Below are positions 1 through 8,496 of a DNA stretch of 64,000 nt, one piece after another. This DNA comes from JABFWF01 sp035539135 (lineage in GTDB: Bacteria > Pseudomonadota > Gammaproteobacteria > Xanthomonadales > Xanthomonadaceae). The stretch spans positions 310,001 to 374,000 of the forward strand of contig DATLJD010000008.1 in assembly GCA_035539135.1 (NCBI GenBank), given 5' to 3'. The notes beneath the pieces were generated by a model, which saw nothing but the letters and a program-made list of their open reading frames with translations, searched no databases and was not told the origin of the DNA. Made by a program: the position numbers and the translations under genes. The stretch's first letter is position 1. Each line of letters starts with the position of its first letter.

Positions 1-650
1 GGCGCGGCCTCGGCGTTCGCCTGCAGGGCGACTTCGCCCAGCTCCCTCGACACGGTCGCGGTGTCGGCTTCACGCAGGATTTCGGCGACGCCGCTTTGCG
101 ACCAGTCGAGGCGGGCGACGATCTGGGGCACGAACAGCGCCACCGCGCGCGCGTTGTCGACCTGCATCAAGGCGCGCGCCGCCGACAGCGACACGATCGC
201 GCTGGGCGCGTGCAGGAAGCGGACGAGGCGGTCGAAGTCGTCGCGGTCCCGCAGGTGGCCGAGCGCGATGATCGCCACCACCCGGTCGTGGAAGCCGCCG
301 CGGTCCAGCAGCGCGCGCAACTGCGGGACGGCGCCGGCCTGCTCCGCCGCCCGCCGCAGCTGCGGCGGGCCGCTCGACGGCAACGCGGCGTGCACCTGGT
401 TCCAGGCCTCGATGAAGCCGGACACGTCCGCGCGCGCCAGCCTGGGCACTGCGGTCGCGGTGCCATGCACCACGTCCGACAGGATCGCGCCCCAGACCCG
501 CGCCGCCTCGTCGTGGATGCGCTGCTTGCGCAACATCGCCTGGCGCATGCCGACGATCACCAGCAGCATGATCACCGCCACGCACAGGACCACCACGCCT
601 AGCCAGAAGGCGAAGACCAGCTTCACGTCCGCGCCGCTCAGGAAATCCAC
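1..650 (-). CDS. HEAT-repeat membrane protein, 3' end outside window
   Basis: The minus-strand frame opens with GTG at 648-650 behind a GAGGTG Shine-Dalgarno and runs off the left edge, so about 216 residues are visible. The protein begins DFLSGADVKLVFAFWLGVVV; one strong membrane helix covers about residues 9-33, followed by a cytoplasmic part of short paired helices with HEAT-like phrases such as RVVAIIALGHLRDRDDFDRL and SLSAARALMQVDN. HEAT repeats are protein-interaction scaffolds; no enzyme motif is seen. A candidate sigma-54 promoter lies about 410 bases upstream. The class call (membrane-anchored HEAT-repeat protein) is fairly safe; the cellular role is unknown because the C-terminus and downstream partner genes are not in view. 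Confidence 0.7.
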   Translation of the reverse strand, partial: MDFLSGADVKLVFAFWLGVVVLCVAVIMLLVIVGMRQAMLRKQRIHDEAARVWGAILSDVVHGTATAVPRLARADVSGFIEAWNQVHAALPSSGPPQLRRAAEQAGAVPQLRALLDRGGFHDRVVAIIALGHLRDRDDFDRLVRFLHAPSAIVSLSAARALMQVDNARAVALFVPQIVARLDWSQSGVAEILREADTATVSRELGEVALQANAEAA

Positions 651-1134
651 GAATTCACCTCGGTTCGCTTGCGCCCGGCGCGTGCCCGGAGGCGACGTCC
701 AGGCGTAGACAGGCCCCAACGGAGGACCGGATAACGGCAATCGCCGGCGTCCACGCGGGCGCGGCCTTCGGCGCGGCGCCGCCGCGCGCTACCGGCAACG
801 CCGCCGCGCCGACGCGGATCGCCGTGTTTCCGCGGGCGCGGGCGCGCAACCCCGACAACGCGGAGACCCGTGGATGCTGGATCGGCTCCAAGTTGTCCCC
901 CTGCTGCCGCGACCACTGCGCAGGCCGCGACCGGATTGATGAGACGGGACGCCGACGAGCCGCGCGGTGGCGGCCTGGTCCGGCGGGTCCCCGCGCCTGC
1001 CGCCGGGCGCTGCGCGTCCCTCGGGCAGGGCGCATGCGGCGGCCGGGCAGGCGCTACTCCTGCTGATTACGCATCAGGCGTGCCAATGCGGTCACATTCT
1101 TTCACGGATCCTTCACCTGCGCGTCCGCCGAAGG
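651..1134. other. 484-base intergenic stretch, no supported gene
   Basis: Open frames exist on both strands here, but their products are Arg/Pro-rich with no recognisable motif, typical of chance frames in GC-rich DNA. On the minus strand the stretch would form a long leader for the HEAT-repeat gene. It holds the -24/-12 candidate listed separately. No tRNA fold or riboswitch was recognised. Confidence 0.5.
1071..1086 (-). promoter_or_regulatory. Candidate sigma-54 (-24/-12) promoter
   Basis: Read on the minus strand the sequence is TTGGCACGCCTGATGC. It matches TGGCACG-N4-TTGC at all but one position, and exactly ten bases separate the invariant GG and GC. Transcription would start near 1060 and run toward the HEAT-repeat gene, leaving a leader of about 410 bases or a separate small transcript. 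Motif and spacing are seen; activity is inferred. Confidence 0.4.
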
Positions 1135-1761
1135 TCAGGGCGTGCCGTGATGACGCCCCTGCCACGGCCGGTACCAGGCGCGGATGCGGGCGATGTCGGC
1201 GGCCATGTCGTCGCCGAGGTCGAACGGCGGGCCGATGCCGATGACCTTGTCCGGGTAATGGAAGTAAGCCGGCAGCACCGGGACGCGGGCGGCGTGGGCG
1301 ATCTTCCAGAAGCCCGGTTTCCAGCGTTCGACCGGTTTGCGTGTGCCCTCCGGGGCCAAACCGAACCAAAAGTGTTCGGCATTGACAATCAGCGCCGCCG
1401 CCTGCTCGACCACGCCCTGGGCTGCGGTGCGGTCGACCGCGATCACCCCGAGCCGGCGCATCAGCACGCCGAGCGGCCACCAGAACAGCTGGTGCTTGCC
1501 GAGGATGCGGATGTCCAGCCCGAGCGCGAGCTTGGCGGCGAAGCCCCAGATCCCGTCCCAGTTGGACGAGTGCGGCGCGCCGATCAGCACCAGCTTGGGG
1601 ATGTCGGGAAAGGCGCCGACCATGCGCCAGCCGCCCAGCCGCAGCACCGTGCTCCCTAGCCAGCGGGTGAAGCGGTTGGGGGGAACGCGGGGGGCATGCG
1701 GCGGCAGCGGCAGGATCGATCCCGGCGGCGGCAGCGCCGGATGCAGCGGGGCGTCGGCCAT
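1135..1761 (-). CDS. PlsC-type lysophospholipid acyltransferase family protein
   Basis: This 208-residue protein has the acyltransferase signature: HSSNWD at residues 64-69 is the HX4D catalytic motif and APEGTR at 136-141 is the acyl-acceptor phosphate-binding motif. Such enzymes move an acyl chain onto a lysophospholipid or related acceptor at the inner membrane. The preceding stretch (30-60) is hydrophobic. It is shorter than PlsC and resembles the compact 1-acyl-glycerol-3-phosphate acyltransferase-like proteins of unknown acceptor. Only three bases separate it from arfB upstream, so the two probably share a message. A second PlsC-like gene lies at 58822. Family is clear, substrate is not. 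Confidence 0.85.
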   Translation of the reverse strand: MADAPLHPALPPPGSILPLPPHAPRVPPNRFTRWLGSTVLRLGGWRMVGAFPDIPKLVLIGAPHSSNWDGIWGFAAKLALGLDIRILGKHQLFWWPLGVLMRRLGVIAVDRTAAQGVVEQAAALIVNAEHFWFGLAPEGTRKPVERWKPGFWKIAHAARVPVLPAYFHYPDKVIGIGPPFDLGDDMAADIARIRAWYRPWQGRHHGTP

Positions 1762-1764
1762 GCG

Positions 1765-2184
1765 TCAGTCCCAGTCGCGGCGGGTGCGCTCGCGCTTGAG
1801 CGTGCCGCGGCCGCGCTTGGCCTCCAGCCGGCGCTGCCTGGAGGCGCGGGTGGGGCGGGTGGCGATGCGCGGGGTCGGCGCGCGCAGGCCGGCGGCGATG
1901 AAGGCGGCCAGGCGTTCGCGCGCGTCCTCGCGATTGCGTTCCTGCGTGCGGAAGCGCTGGGCGCTGATCACCAGGGTGCCGGCATCCGTCAGCCTGCGGT
2001 CGCGGCGGGCGAGCAGGCGTGCGCGCACGGCCTCCGGCAGCGAGGGCGAGCCGGCAACGTCGAAGCGCAGCTCGACCGCGGTGGCGACCTTGTTGACGTT
2101 CTGCCCCCCGGGGCCGGCCGCGCGCACGAAGCGTTCGACCAGTTCCGCGTCCGGGATCTCCAGCGTGGGCGAGACCTGCAGCAT
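1765..2184 (-). CDS. arfB: Alternative ribosome-rescue factor / peptidyl-tRNA hydrolase ArfB
   Basis: The 139-residue protein carries the release-factor motif GGQ at residues 26-28 in the context AGPGGQNVNK, and a basic tail rich in Arg and Lys (from about 105). ArfB enters the A site of ribosomes stalled on messages without a stop codon, its tail lies in the mRNA channel, and the GGQ loop hydrolyses the peptidyl-tRNA. Length and motif position match E. coli YaeJ. The gene is followed after three bases by the acyltransferase. No oddity was seen. Confidence 0.93.
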   Translation of the reverse strand: MLQVSPTLEIPDAELVERFVRAAGPGGQNVNKVATAVELRFDVAGSPSLPEAVRARLLARRDRRLTDAGTLVISAQRFRTQERNREDARERLAAFIAAGLRAPTPRIATRPTRASRQRRLEAKRGRGTLKRERTRRDWD

Positions 2185-2247
2185 GCGGGGGATTGTAGGG
2201 GCGGCGTGCGCGCCCCGACGAGACGCTTGCCGCCATCGCGGGGAGCG

Positions 2248-3015
2248 CTAGTTCGCGTCCGGCAGCGCGGCATCGAACAGCGCGAGCGCGCGCCGGAACG
2301 CCTTGTCCGGCGGCGCGGTCACCAGCAGCGGCAGGCCGGTCGCCGGATGCGGGAACCGCAGCCGCCAGGCGTGCAGCAACATGCGCTGGATGCCGAGCAT
2401 GCGGAAGTTGCGGTTATGGCGGCCATCGCCGTGGCTGCTGTCGCCGATCAGGTGGTGCGAGGCGTGCTTGAGGTGCCGGCGGATCTGACGGAAGCGTCCG
2501 GTCAGCGGCCGCGCGCGCAACAGCGCGTAGCGCGACGTGGGGAAGCCGGCCGAGGGCAGGTCGAGCTCGCAGGTGGCGAGGCGCTCGAAGGCGGTCACCG
2601 CGTCCTTCTTCAGCGGCTTGCCGGGGCCGCCGTCGAGCGGATGATCGACGACGAACGCCGGCTCCGGCCAGCCGCGGCAGACCGCCAGGTATTCCTTGTC
2701 GAACGCGGTCCGGGCCGCGACCGCACGTGCGGCCGGGTCGGCCGGCGGCGCGCCGGCCATCAGCGCCTTGCCCAGCGCGGACGCGGCCTCGCGGTCGAAG
2801 GCGACCAGCAGGCAGCCGCTGGTGGCGCGGTCGAGCCGATGCACCAGGAACACCGGCCGTGCGAACTGCGCGCGCAGGCGGTCGGCGGCGAAGTCGGTCT
2901 CCCCGCGCGCCAGCGCGCTGTCGTGGACCATCAATCCGGCCGGCTTGGCGACGACGGCGAGGCGCTCGTCCTCGTACAGCACGGGCAGTGCGTCGGCGGG
3001 CAAAAATTCGGACAT
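2248..3015 (-). CDS. truC: RluA-family pseudouridine synthase (TruC-like)
   Basis: With a start at 3015 the protein has 255 residues; the frame is open further upstream but enters a REP palindrome, so the internal ATG before SEFLPADALP is preferred. HRLDRATSG holds the catalytic Asp at residue 62, and VHDSAL plus RFRQIRRHLKH complete the RluA-type active site. The enzyme isomerises a uridine in RNA; the short form without an S4 domain and the RRHLKHASHHLIGDSSHGDG stretch fit the TruC (tRNA U65) group better than RluA/C/D. Symbol is therefore tentative. A pair of inverted GTAG palindromes lies directly upstream. Confidence 0.82.
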   Translation of the reverse strand: MSEFLPADALPVLYEDERLAVVAKPAGLMVHDSALARGETDFAADRLRAQFARPVFLVHRLDRATSGCLLVAFDREAASALGKALMAGAPPADPAARAVAARTAFDKEYLAVCRGWPEPAFVVDHPLDGGPGKPLKKDAVTAFERLATCELDLPSAGFPTSRYALLRARPLTGRFRQIRRHLKHASHHLIGDSSHGDGRHNRNFRMLGIQRMLLHAWRLRFPHPATGLPLLVTAPPDKAFRRALALFDAALPDAN

Positions 3016-3033
3016 TGCGTGCAAGAAAGATTG

Positions 3034-3095
3034 CGTAGAGCGGAGTTTGCTCCGCTGTGGAAGCCACACGATAGCGGAGCAAGCTCCGCTCTACG
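3034..3095. repeat. Inverted pair of GTAG-headed REP palindromes
   Basis: GTAGAGCGGAGTTTGCTCCG (3035 onward, to 3056) and its inverted relative AGCGGAGCAAGCTCCGCT..CTAC (3073-3094) stand head to head with a 16-base spacer. Each half is a hairpin, and the pair forms a larger one (a BIME-like unit). Related copies are at 25308, 39382, 57041 and 57095. The GTAG head and GC-rich stem resemble the REP elements described in Stenotrophomonas, which are moved by RAYT transposases; no RAYT gene is in this window. Confidence 0.8.
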
Positions 3096-3162
3096 GACCG
3101 GCGGAAGGCGCAGGGCACCGCGCCATCCGGCAGCGGTCAGGGGCGCTCGCTCGGCGCCAGTG

Positions 3163-4674
3163 TCAGGCCGCGAGCGGCTGCTGGCGATCCAGGCGGCGGT
3201 AGCCGAGCGCCTCGGTGAGGTGGGCGGTGGCGATCGCCTCGCTGCCGGCGAGGTCGGCGATGGTGCGGGCGACGCGCAGGATCCGGTGCATCGCGCGCGC
3301 CGACAGTTGCAGGCCGTCGATCGCACGCTCGAGCAGGGCCTGGTCGGCTGGCGCCAGCCGGCAGTGCGCCATCGTCGCGGCCTGGTCGAGGTGGGCGTTG
3401 CAGCAACCGCTGCGCACCTGCTGCAGCGCGCGCGCCGCGACCACGCGCGCGCGCACCGCCGCGCTGGGTTCGCCCGCCGGCGCGTCGGGGCGCAGTTCGG
3501 CGGGTGGCAACCGTGGTACGTCCACGTGCAGGTCGATGCGGTCCATCAGCGGGCCCGATATGCGCGCGTGGTAGCGCTGGATGAGGTCGGGGCTGCAGCG
3601 GCAGCGTCCGGACGGATCCCCGGCCCAGCCGCAGGGGCAGGGATTCATCGCCGCGATCAGCTGGAAGCGCGCCGGGAATTCGCATTGCCGCGCCGCGCGC
3701 GAGATGGTGACCACGCCCGACTCCAGCGGCTCGCGCAGCACCTCCAGCGCCTGCCGGCTCCACTCCGGCAGTTCGTCGAGGAACAGCACGCCGTTGTGCG
3801 CCAGCGAGATCTCGCCGGGCCGCGGCTGGCTGCCGCCGCCGGCGAGGGCGACCGCGCTGGCGGTGTGGTGCGGCGCGCGGTAGGGCCGTGCGCGCCAGCG
3901 CGCCGGATCCAGGCCGCGGCCGCTGATCGAGGCGATGGTCGCGGCCTCCAGCGCCTCGGCCTCGCCCAGCGCCGGCAGCAGCCCGGGCAGGCGCGAGGCG
4001 AGCAGGGTCTTGCCGCAGCCGGGCGGCCCGACCAGCAGCAGGTGGTGGCCGCCGGCCGCCGCGATCTCCAGCGCGCGCCGCGCCTGCAGCTGGCCGCGCA
4101 CGTCGGCGAGGTCGGGGAGGTGCGCGGCGCAGGGCGCGGGCGCTTCCGCGTCCGGCAGCGTGCGCCGGCCGTCGAGCGCGGCGCAGACCTCCAGCAGGGT
4201 GCGCGCGGTGCTCGCCTGGCCGTCGCGCGGCAGCGCCGCCTCGGGGCCGTTGGCGGTCGGCACCACCAACCGCCGGCCCTCGGCCGCCGCCGCCAGCGCC
4301 GCCGGCAGCACGCCGTCCACCGGCCGCAGCTCGCCGGTCAGGCCGAGCTCGCCGAGGAACTCGACGTCGCGCAATGCCTCGCCCGGCACCTGGCCGCTGG
4401 CGGCGAGGATGCCGAGCGCGATCGGCAGGTCGAAGCGGCCGCCGTCCTTGGGCAGGTCGGCTGGCGCCAGGTTGACGGTGATGCGGCGCGCGGGGAATTC
4501 GAACTGCGCGCACTGGATCGCGGCGCGCACCCGGTCCTTGGCCTCGCGCACCGCGGCTTCCGGCAGGCCGACGATCGACATCGACGGCAGGCCGCCGCCG
4601 AGGTAGACCTCGACGCGGACGGCGGGCGCGCGCACGCCGGCGCGTGCACGGCTGTGCACGAGGGCGAGGCCCAT
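3163..4674 (-). CDS. comM: YifB/ComM family Mg-chelatase-like AAA+ ATPase
   Basis: The 503-residue protein starts MGLALVHSRA. Its N-terminal third is a Lon-protease-like fold (VEVYLGGGLPSMSIVGLPEA), followed by an AAA+ Mg-chelatase domain with Walker A GPPGCGKT at about residues 212-220, LFLDELPEWSRQALEVLREP as Walker B region, and a C-terminal Mg-chelatase domain (ILRVARTIADLAGSE). In Vibrio the family member ComM is a helicase that helps integrate DNA during natural transformation; the family is widespread also in non-competent bacteria. Length matches the family. It is preceded by ubiK after 11 bases. The frame stays open far upstream, but that extension has no homologous character. Confidence 0.93.
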   Translation of the reverse strand: MGLALVHSRARAGVRAPAVRVEVYLGGGLPSMSIVGLPEAAVREAKDRVRAAIQCAQFEFPARRITVNLAPADLPKDGGRFDLPIALGILAASGQVPGEALRDVEFLGELGLTGELRPVDGVLPAALAAAAEGRRLVVPTANGPEAALPRDGQASTARTLLEVCAALDGRRTLPDAEAPAPCAAHLPDLADVRGQLQARRALEIAAAGGHHLLLVGPPGCGKTLLASRLPGLLPALGEAEALEAATIASISGRGLDPARWRARPYRAPHHTASAVALAGGGSQPRPGEISLAHNGVLFLDELPEWSRQALEVLREPLESGVVTISRAARQCEFPARFQLIAAMNPCPCGWAGDPSGRCRCSPDLIQRYHARISGPLMDRIDLHVDVPRLPPAELRPDAPAGEPSAAVRARVVAARALQQVRSGCCNAHLDQAATMAHCRLAPADQALLERAIDGLQLSARAMHRILRVARTIADLAGSEAIATAHLTEALGYRRLDRQQPLAA

Positions 4675-4685
4675 GGCGGCGGGGC

Positions 4686-5030
4686 TCAGGCTTGCGGGGG
4701 CGTGGCTTGCGCGGCCGGGGCGCGCGCGCCTTCCAGCTCGGCGACGGTGCGCTGCAGGGCGTCCAGCTTCTCGCGGGTGCGCAACAGCACCGCCCGCTGC
4801 ACTTCGAATTCCTCGCGGGTGACCAGGTCGAGCTTGGCCAGCCCGGCCTGCAGCACCGACTTGAAGTTCTCCTGCAGCTCCTCGCGCAGGTCCTCGAAAC
4901 CGCTGCCGCGCATCGCCGGCGGCACCAGGTTGCTCAGGCGGCGCGCGAGTTCGTCGATGTGGCCGAGGTCGATCATGCTGGTCAACGAGGTGCTGCTCGA
5001 GCTGAGGGGGGTGCTGACGGTGGCGTTCAT
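4686..5030 (-). CDS. ubiK: UbiK-type accessory factor (BMFP protein)
   Basis: A 114-residue protein whose core DLGHIDELARRLSNLVPP, amphipathic helix (DLREELQENFKSVLQ) and C-terminal coiled coil (LLRTREKLDALQRTVAELEG) are those of the BMFP/YqiC family. UbiK promotes aerobic ubiquinone synthesis in the soluble Ubi complex and binds lipids. The ATG at 5028-5030 is chosen because GGAG lies six bases upstream; an alternative ATG at 4976 gives the more usual short N-terminus (IDLGHID) but lacks a ribosome site. The C-terminal tail is Ala/Pro-rich. It is followed by comM on the same strand and faces the PII gene. Confidence 0.85.
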   Translation of the reverse strand: MNATVSTPLSSSSTSLTSMIDLGHIDELARRLSNLVPPAMRGSGFEDLREELQENFKSVLQAGLAKLDLVTREEFEVQRAVLLRTREKLDALQRTVAELEGARAPAAQATPPQA

Positions 5031-5236
5031 GGCGGCTCCGTGGTCGCGCGTGGTGGCCTACAGCATGGCCGGCGTCCCGTGCCCGCGCCGTCGGCGGGCC
5101 CCGCGCCGGGCCGTCGGAACAGTCCGAGGACCGGCGTGCGGGCGCGTATTGGAACACAGGCCCGCGGGCGTTGGCCGCCGGCGGCTCGCGCCACCGGCAC
5201 GGTATCCTGCTGGCAGCCGACATGGAGACCGCGTGA

Positions 5237-5575
5237 ATGAAGATGGTCATGGCCATCATCAAGCCGTTCAAGCTCGACGACGTGCGCGAGGCGCTGTCGG
5301 AAGCCGGCGTCGCCGGCATCACCGCGACCGAGGTCAAGGGCTTCGGCCGGCAGAAAGGCCATACCGAGCTCTATCGCGGCGCCGAGTACGTGGTCGACTT
5401 CCTGCCCAAGATCAAGCTCGAGGTCGCGGTCACCGACGAGCAGGCCGACGCGGTGGTGGAGGCGATCATGCAGGCCGCCGGCACCGGCAAGATCGGCGAC
5501 GGCAAGATCTTCGTCTGGGACCTGGACAAGGTGGTGCGGATCCGCACCGGCGAGCTCGACGGCGACGCCCTCTAG
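5237..5575 (+). CDS. glnK: PII nitrogen regulatory protein
   Basis: The 112-residue protein is a full-length PII trimer subunit: MKMVMAIIKPFKLDDVREAL at the start, the T-loop with Tyr51 (GAEYVV) as the uridylylation site, the B-loop TGKIGDGKIFV, and the C-loop VRIRTGE. PII proteins sense 2-oxoglutarate and ATP/ADP and control glutamine synthetase, NtrB and AmtB. Whether it is GlnB or GlnK cannot be decided from sequence alone; no amtB follows it, so glnB is an equally possible name. It stands alone, diverging from ubiK and facing the GGDEF gene. A GGCAC...TGC element upstream was rejected as sigma-54 because its spacing is one base too long. Confidence 0.93.
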   Translation: MKMVMAIIKPFKLDDVREALSEAGVAGITATEVKGFGRQKGHTELYRGAEYVVDFLPKIKLEVAVTDEQADAVVEAIMQAAGTGKIGDGKIFVWDLDKVVRIRTGELDGDAL

Positions 5576-5590
5576 CCGGCCGGCGACGCG

Positions 5591-7519
5591 TCAGTCCACC
5601 AGCTCGGCGGCCGGTTCGGGCGCCCGGCCGTGCGCGTCCTCGTCGACTTCGACGCGGTCGCGGCCGCGATGCTTGGCGCGGTACAGGGCGAGGTCGGCGC
5701 GCTGGATCAGCGCCTTCAGGTCCTCGTCCTGCGGGCGCAGTTCGGCGACGCCGACGCTGGCGGTCACTTCGGCATCCGCCGGGATGTCGCTGCAGTCGAG
5801 CTCGCGCAGCGCCGCGCGCAGCCGCTCAGCGACCGGCAGCGCGTGCGCGGTGCGGGTGTTGGGCAGCAGCACCAGGAACTCCTCGCCGCCGATCCGGCCG
5901 AGCCGGTCGCCGTGGCGCAGCGCGCCCTGGCAGGCGCGTGCGGCGCGCGCCAGCACCTCGTCGCCGGCGAGGTGGCCGTTGGCGTCGTTGATGCGCTTGA
6001 AGTGGTCGAGGTCGACCAGCAGCGCGCACAGCGGAAGCCCATGCACGCGCGCGTGCAGCAGCATCGCCTCGCCCTGCACCTCGATGCTGCGGCGGTTGGC
6101 GACGCCGGTCAGCGGGTCGGTCGAGGCCAGCTCGCGCAGGCGGCGCATGCGCGCGAACTGGCGCAGCACCAGCCCCCCGAGCAGCAGTACCAGCACCCCG
6201 GCCAGCACGGTCGCGATCCGCTGCCAGCGGCGCGCCTTGAGCAAGGTCTCCAGCTGGCGGTCGCGCAGGGCCTGTTCGGCATCGTGGCGGCGGTCCTCCA
6301 GCTCGCCGCGCTCGGCGTCGAACTGGAAGCGCAATGTTTCCGCCTGCTGGTCGTGGTTGCGTTTCTCCAGCGCCTCGGTGGCGGCGATGTAGCGGCGCAG
6401 GTCGGCGAGCGCCGCGTCCTTGTCGCCCATGGCCTCGTGGCTGGCCGAACGCGCCTCGTACAGCAGCGCCTGGTAGCGCAGGTTGCCGCTGCGTTCGATC
6501 CATTCGGCGGCGCGTGCGTAAGCCTCGAGCGCCCGCGCATGGTCGCCGAGGCCGGCGTAGGCCTGGCCCCGGCGCAGCGCCAGCATGTCGCGGTTGGAGG
6601 TGTCGCCGGCCGCGGCGAACTCGCGCTCGGCCTGCGCCAGCACGGCCAGCGCCTGGCGATACTCGCGCCGCATGATGTGCGGCAGGGCCATGCCGAGGTG
6701 GGCGGCGCCCATGTCGTACACGCTGTTCTGCTTGCGCGCGATGGACAGCACCCGCTCGTAGCGCGCCATCGCCTCCCCCGGCTGGCCCGCGTCCTCGGCG
6801 AGATAGGCCTGCTGCATCAGGGTCGAGGTCAGGCCGGCCCAGTCGCCGCTGCGCTCGGTGAAGCGCTCGCTCTGGCGCAGATAGTCCGCGGCCTTGGCGG
6901 TGTCGCCCATGCGCCGGTAGGCGATCGCGAGGTTGAGCAGGTTGAACTCGGCGTCGGGCCGTGCGCCGGCGCGTTCGTACAGGCGCTGGGCGGCGAGGAA
7001 GTCGAGCACCGCGCGGCTCTGCTCGCCCAGCAGCGAATGCATGCCGCCGCGCGCGGCGAGGCCGTCGGCGAGCAGGCGGTCGTTCTCGCTGCCGCGCGCC
7101 AGCGCGATCCCGGCGTCGTAGTCCTCCAGCGCGGAGGCGTTGGTGTCGATCTGCTCGCGCGCGGCCGCACGGCAGTAATGGAAGCGGATCCGCGCCTCGA
7201 CGTCGGCGGCCGCGGCCGCGCGGCGCAGGCCGTCCTCGGCGTCGGCCAGCTGGCCGGGCGCGTCGTTGCGCCAGTGCCAGTCGCAACGCAGGGCCTGGTG
7301 CAGCAGGGTGCGGTGGGCGTCGCCCGGCGGGATCAGGGCGGCGAGGTCGGCCAGGCGGCGATCGGTGGCGGCCTGGTCCAGGGTCCAGATCTCGCCGCGC
7401 TCCAGGCGCCGGAACAGCGCGTCGAAGGCATCCCCCGATGCCGCCCGCGCGGGCAGGGCCAAGCCTCCGCCCGCGAGCAGCAGCAACAGCCCGAACAGCC
7501 AGGTCCGGCGTAGGCGCAA
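5591..7519 (-). CDS. TPR-containing membrane diguanylate cyclase (GGDEF)
   Basis: The 642-residue protein starts at TTG (7517-7519) with AAGGAG six bases upstream. Order of parts: signal peptide or first helix (about 1-26, ending ALPARA), a periplasmic region of TPR-like helices (about 30-400), a coiled stretch, a membrane helix (IATVLAGVLVLLLGGLVL), and a GGDEF domain. The active-site motif GGEEF is at 544-548 and the product-inhibition I-site RHGD is at 535-538, so the cyclase should be active and feedback controlled. It would make cyclic di-GMP in the cytoplasm in response to something read by the periplasmic TPRs. No EAL domain. The ligand is unknown. Confidence 0.92.
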   Translation of the reverse strand: MRLRRTWLFGLLLLLAGGGLALPARAASGDAFDALFRRLERGEIWTLDQAATDRRLADLAALIPPGDAHRTLLHQALRCDWHWRNDAPGQLADAEDGLRRAAAAADVEARIRFHYCRAAAREQIDTNASALEDYDAGIALARGSENDRLLADGLAARGGMHSLLGEQSRAVLDFLAAQRLYERAGARPDAEFNLLNLAIAYRRMGDTAKAADYLRQSERFTERSGDWAGLTSTLMQQAYLAEDAGQPGEAMARYERVLSIARKQNSVYDMGAAHLGMALPHIMRREYRQALAVLAQAEREFAAAGDTSNRDMLALRRGQAYAGLGDHARALEAYARAAEWIERSGNLRYQALLYEARSASHEAMGDKDAALADLRRYIAATEALEKRNHDQQAETLRFQFDAERGELEDRRHDAEQALRDRQLETLLKARRWQRIATVLAGVLVLLLGGLVLRQFARMRRLRELASTDPLTGVANRRSIEVQGEAMLLHARVHGLPLCALLVDLDHFKRINDANGHLAGDEVLARAARACQGALRHGDRLGRIGGEEFLVLLPNTRTAHALPVAERLRAALRELDCSDIPADAEVTASVGVAELRPQDEDLKALIQRADLALYRAKHRGRDRVEVDEDAHGRAPEPAAELVD

Positions 7520-7638
7520 AAGGACTCCTTACCGGCGCCCCCCTGCGCCAGTCGGCCGGATTGTCGGCAGTCCCGCCGCCCCTTGCACCCGGGCGGCCCG
7601 TTTTTGCGACGACCGGCACGTTTTGCCGGCTGCATGGT

Positions 7639-8496
7639 TCAGCCGGCCAGGGCCTCGGCCACGAAGGGCGGGGTCGCCAGCGCGCCGCGGTGGACGTCGG
7701 CGCTGTAGTAGCGGGTCGGGAACGGCTTGTCGCGCGCATCCTGCTCGCGGAAGGCGAAACCGTCGCCGGTCCCCGGCTTGCGCGCCAGGGTGCAGCTCCA
7801 CCAGCCGGTCGGGTAGCACGGCTGGGGGAACGGCAGGGTGGCGAAGCGGGCGAAGCCGGCCTTCGCCATTTCGCCGCGCATCTCCCGGATCAGCGCGAGC
7901 AGCGCCAGCGGCGACTCGGACTGCTGGACCAGGATGCCGTCGTCCTTCAGCGCGCGGAAGCAGCTTTCGTAAAACGCGCGGTTGAACAGGCCTTCGGCGG
8001 GGCCGACCGGATCGGTGGAGTCGACGATCACGAGGTCCACGCTGCCGGGTTCGCAGTCGCGCATGTAGGCGACGCCGTCGTCGAACAACAGGCGCGCGCG
8101 CGGATCGTGGTTGGACTCGCACAGCTCGGGGAACCACTTCTCCGCCATGCGCGTGACCTGCTCGTCGATGTCGCACTGGACGGCCTGCTCGACGCCCGGG
8201 TGGCGCAGCACCTCGCGCAGGGTGCCGCAGTCGCCGCCGCCGATGATCACCACCCGCTTCGGCGCCGGATGGGTGAACAGCGCGGGGTGCGCCATCATCT
8301 CGTGGTACAGGAAGTTGTCGCGGCTGGTGAGCATCACCGCGCCGTCGATCAGCATCAGGTTGCCCCAGTCGGTGGTGCCGTAGATCTCGATCTTCTGGAA
8401 CGGCGACTGCACCTCGTCGAGCTTGCCGGTGACCCGGTAGCCGATCGCCGAGCCGGTCGGTTCGAAGTGCTCGTAGTGCCAGGTGGGCTCGGTCAT
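7639..8496 (-). CDS. speE: Polyamine aminopropyltransferase (spermidine synthase)
   Basis: The 285-residue enzyme begins TEPTWHYEHFEP and contains the decarboxylated-SAM site VVIIGGGDCGTLREVLRHPG, the acidic DIDEQV and the catalytic/putrescine segment VDSTDPVGPAEGLF. It transfers the aminopropyl group of decarboxylated SAM to putrescine to give spermidine in the cytoplasm. It diverges from speA, which starts the arginine route to putrescine, so two steps of one pathway sit back to back around a 306-base gap. The frame is open far upstream on the minus strand but that is the antisense of speA. Confidence 0.95.
   Translation of the reverse strand: MTEPTWHYEHFEPTGSAIGYRVTGKLDEVQSPFQKIEIYGTTDWGNLMLIDGAVMLTSRDNFLYHEMMAHPALFTHPAPKRVVIIGGGDCGTLREVLRHPGVEQAVQCDIDEQVTRMAEKWFPELCESNHDPRARLLFDDGVAYMRDCEPGSVDLVIVDSTDPVGPAEGLFNRAFYESCFRALKDDGILVQQSESPLALLALIREMRGEMAKAGFARFATLPFPQPCYPTGWWSCTLARKPGTGDGFAFREQDARDKPFPTRYYSADVHRGALATPPFVAEALAG

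Noticed and set aside
651..916. Minus-strand frame upstream of the HEAT-repeat gene
   Set aside because: Arg/Gly-rich, no ribosome site, no motif; treated as leader.
5196..5210. GGCAC...TGC element upstream of the PII gene resembling a sigma-54 promoter
   Set aside because: Eleven instead of ten bases lie between GG and GC, and the leading T is missing; sigma-54 tolerates this spacing poorly.
1696..5991. Very long plus-strand open frame (about 1,430 codons)
   Set aside because: It lies antisense to arfB, truC, comM and ubiK, has Arg/Ala-rich composition and no motif; a chance frame in GC-rich DNA.
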